DNA of 7,505 bases from an uncultured Bacteroidota bacterium (GTDB lineage Bacteria; Bacteroidota; Bacteroidia; Bacteroidales; 4484-276), in the NCBI GenBank assembly GCA_903930725.1, contig CAIYZW010000439.1:1-7505 (forward strand), read 5' to 3'. Made by a program: the position numbers and the translations under genes. Positions 5,361 to 7,505 of the stretch are shown here, piece after piece. Position 1 is the stretch's first letter. The number at the start of each line of letters is the position of its first letter. The notes below the pieces were generated by a model. The model made no database searches. It saw nothing but the letters and a program-made list of their open reading frames with translations, and was not told the DNA's origin.

Positions 5361-7505
5361 CTTTAACTTTTTACGGATATTTTCGATGGAATTTAAAATC
5401 ACCTCATTGGTGGCCGGAATCTGAAAATCAGGTTCAAACTGATGATTTCCAACGGCTGAAATTGCATCTTTTATGGCCAGCCAAACCGAAAAACCATGAA
5501 TAAAAGGTGGTTCACCTACTGCCTTGCTTCCCCTGATCGTGCTGTGATTCGGGACCTCTTTGAGCAATTCGACATGAAATTCCTGCGGAATATCGCGAAC
5601 ACCCGGAATTTTGTATGTATCGGGCGAATGATTGAGCAGATGTCCTTTGTCGTTCCATTTTATATCTTCGGTGGTGCACCAGCCAACGCCCTGGATAAAA
5701 CCGCCTTCAACCTGGCCAATGTCAATTTGTTCGGTAAGCGAATCGCCAACATCATGCAAAATAAAGGTTTTCAGAATTGTGTGATGGCCGGTAAGAATGT
5801 CGAGCAAAACCTCTGAAACCGCCATCCCAAAAGCGAAATAATGGAATGGCCTGCCTCTGCCTTTAATTTTATCGTAATGAATATCGGGAGTTTTATAAAA
5901 ACCGGTTGCACTCAGACTGATCTGCTGAAAATATGCACTCGAAATCAACTTACCGAAAGAAATTTGCCTTTCGGGATTTTTTGAATCAAAAACCCAATCA
6001 TTTTCAAAACAAATGTTTTCGGGCAAGGTAGCCTGACCGGATTGATTTTCTGAAATTAGCTCTGAAGCCAGGTTTGAAAGCCGCTTTTTAAGTTTTTCGA
6101 TGGCCGTTTTTACGGCCATGCCATTAAGGTCGCTGCCCGAGGAGGCTGCAGTTGCCGAGGTATTCGGAACTTTGGAAGTATTGGTTGCCGTAACTTTTAT
6201 CTGGTTGTGGTTGATGCCCAATTCTTTGCTGGCAATTTCGAGAATTTTGGTATTTAAACCTTGCCCCATCTCGGTTCCGCCATGATTTACCATTACTGTG
6301 CCATCCTGAAAAATATTTATCAGAGCACCGGCCTGGTTCAAAAACGAGGTTGTAAACGAAATCCCGAATTTTACCGGTGTAAGTGCAAGGCCTTTTTTAT
6401 AAAATTCATTTGTCAGGTTGAATCCTTCAACTTCTTTTCGCAAATCAAAATACCCGGACTTGCTGATAATCTTATCGTAAATTAAAGGCAAACGGTTGTT
6501 TTCGACTTCTTCACCGTAATGGGTGATATTATTTTTTTCGGTCTGGTAAAAATTGAGCTGCCTCACTTTGGCCGCATCTTTTTTAAGTATTCTGGCAATT
6601 CTGTCAATCACAGTTTCGATGACAGCGATTCCCTGCGGGCCGCCAAATCCACGAAAAGCTGTATTCGACGGGAGATTCGTTTTCCAGGCATGGCCGATGA
6701 CCCGCAAATTTGGAATAAAATACGCATTATCAATATGAAAAAGTGCACGCTCCAGGATGGCCAGCGAAAGGTCAGTTGCAGCACCTGCATCCGAATTTAG
6801 CTCAACATCAAGCGCTGAAATCTTTCCATCAGCATCAAAACCAGCGCGGTAATGCGAAATAAAACGATGCCGTTTTCCAGTAATAATCTGGTCGTCGTCT
6901 CTGAAAAGATGGATTTTTACGGGGCGGTTGGTGGCGTTGGCAAGCAGCGCAGTCCAGGCGGCAACATGGTTTCCCTGGGTTTCCTTACCTCCGAAAGCGC
7001 CGCCCATTCGTTTTACTTCCACGGTAACTTCATTTCGCGGAATATCCAGAACTTCGGCAACGATGGCCTGCGTTTCTGACGGGTGTTGTGTAGAACTGTA
7101 AACCAGCATTTCGTTGCCTTCGCCCGGAATACAAATGCACGACTGGGTTTCGAGGTACCAATGTTCCTGTGCGCCTGTTTTGAGGGTGCCTGAAATCTGG
7201 TGCAAAGAATTTTGCAGGTTTTTATCAACTTCGCCAGTTTCGATGCGCCTTTCTTCACCAATCCTGTTGTTTTTTAAAATGGCAGTTTCGATGTCCAAAA
7301 TGGGTTCGAGTGGCTCAAACTTAATTTCGATAAGCTTTTCGGCTCGGATGGTTGTTTCGTGATCAACGGCGGCAATCAGGAAAATGGCTTGTCCGATAAA
7401 ATTCACGGTTTTGCCGGCAAGGCAGGGTTCATCGTGAATTACCGGTCCCATCTGGTTTTCGCCCGGAATATCATTTGCCGAAAGGACAGCCACGACGCCG
7501 GGTAG
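5355..7505 (-). CDS. xdhB: Xanthine dehydrogenase, molybdopterin-binding (large) subunit, 5' end outside window
   Basis: This open frame enters at the right edge and gives 716 residues to a TGA at 5357-5355. The first visible residues, LPGVVAVLSANDIPGENQ, lie inside the family's N-terminal hammerhead domain, so some 50-70 residues are probably missing. The GTG at 7493-7491 is an internal valine codon, not a start. Numbering from the edge: MoCo motif GGAFGGKE at 168-175 with Glu175 (bovine Glu802), FRGFGGPQG at 284-292 with Arg285 (Arg880), Phe388 in TTSFLNQAG (Phe1009), GTEMGQG at 410-416 and GSKAVGEPP at 659-667 with the catalytic base Glu665 (Glu1261). Tyr330 in THYGE appears to sit where bovine Phe914 stacks on substrate. 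The subunit hydroxylates hypoxanthine to xanthine and urate, passing electrons to a 2Fe-2S/FAD subunit, probably encoded just upstream beyond the window. No xdhC-like maturation gene follows it here. Confidence 0.95.
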   Translation of the reverse strand, partial: LPGVVAVLSANDIPGENQMGPVIHDEPCLAGKTVNFIGQAIFLIAAVDHETTIRAEKLIEIKFEPLEPILDIETAILKNNRIGEERRIETGEVDKNLQNSLHQISGTLKTGAQEHWYLETQSCICIPGEGNEMLVYSSTQHPSETQAIVAEVLDIPRNEVTVEVKRMGGAFGGKETQGNHVAAWTALLANATNRPVKIHLFRDDDQIITGKRHRFISHYRAGFDADGKISALDVELNSDAGAATDLSLAILERALFHIDNAYFIPNLRVIGHAWKTNLPSNTAFRGFGGPQGIAVIETVIDRIARILKKDAAKVRQLNFYQTEKNNITHYGEEVENNRLPLIYDKIISKSGYFDLRKEVEGFNLTNEFYKKGLALTPVKFGISFTTSFLNQAGALINIFQDGTVMVNHGGTEMGQGLNTKILEIASKELGINHNQIKVTATNTSKVPNTSATAASSGSDLNGMAVKTAIEKLKKRLSNLASELISENQSGQATLPENICFENDWVFDSKNPERQISFGKLISSAYFQQISLSATGFYKTPDIHYDKIKGRGRPFHYFAFGMAVSEVLLDILTGHHTILKTFILHDVGDSLTEQIDIGQVEGGFIQGVGWCTTEDIKWNDKGHLLNHSPDTYKIPGVRDIPQEFHVELLKEVPNHSTIRGSKAVGEPPFIHGFSVWLAIKDAISAVGNHQFEPDFQIPATNEVILNSIENIRKKLKS

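Noticed and set aside
5496..5816. Plus-strand open frame of 106 codons
   Set aside because: Antisense to the conserved C-terminal part of xdhB, which holds the catalytic motif; no independent support.
7491..7493. GTG as the start codon of the xanthine dehydrogenase subunit
   Set aside because: The frame stays open to the edge and encodes LPGV before it, matching the conserved hammerhead sequence, so this is an internal valine.

Overview
The window looks like chromosomal DNA from a member of the Bacteroidota. It is AT-rich, no gene start carries a clear Shine-Dalgarno sequence, upstream regions are A/T-rich, one gene is preceded by a TAnnTTTG-type -7 element, and the predicted lipoprotein has a relaxed lipobox ending Ser-Cys-Ser. 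The phylum call is an inference from these traits. No rRNA, tRNA, CRISPR, insertion sequence or phage gene was seen.

Every recognisable gene lies on the minus strand, so transcription runs from high to low coordinates. From the right edge: the large molybdopterin-binding subunit of xanthine dehydrogenase (5355-7505, 5' end cut by the window); a 108-bp gap with a small stem-loop over the xdh stop codon and a candidate -7 promoter element; a ten-helix EamA/DMT-family transporter (4392-5246); 4 bp further on, a cyclophilin-type peptidyl-prolyl isomerase, probably an exported lipoprotein (3791-4387); a 210-bp AT-rich gap; and a 1110-residue YgfK-type multidomain flavin/iron-sulfur oxidoreductase (248-3580). 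The left 247 bp are non-coding and hold a duplicated palindromic repeat. A possible 11-codon start of another minus-strand gene runs off the left edge.

The two large enzymes suggest a theme. Xanthine dehydrogenase interconverts hypoxanthine, xanthine and urate. YgfK belongs to gene sets that include a molybdenum hydroxylase and have been linked both to selenate reduction in E. coli and to anaerobic purine/urate breakdown in gut bacteria. The locus is therefore best read as part of a purine-catabolism or redox region. The transporter is a possible purine or amino-acid permease by position only, and the isomerase is probably a bystander co-transcribed with it.

The most unusual feature not explained by a gene is at 74-241. 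Four TGATTA/TAATCA dyads form two pairs, with about 32 bp between centres inside each pair and about 106 bp between pairs. This could be an operator array or a duplicated intergenic palindrome.
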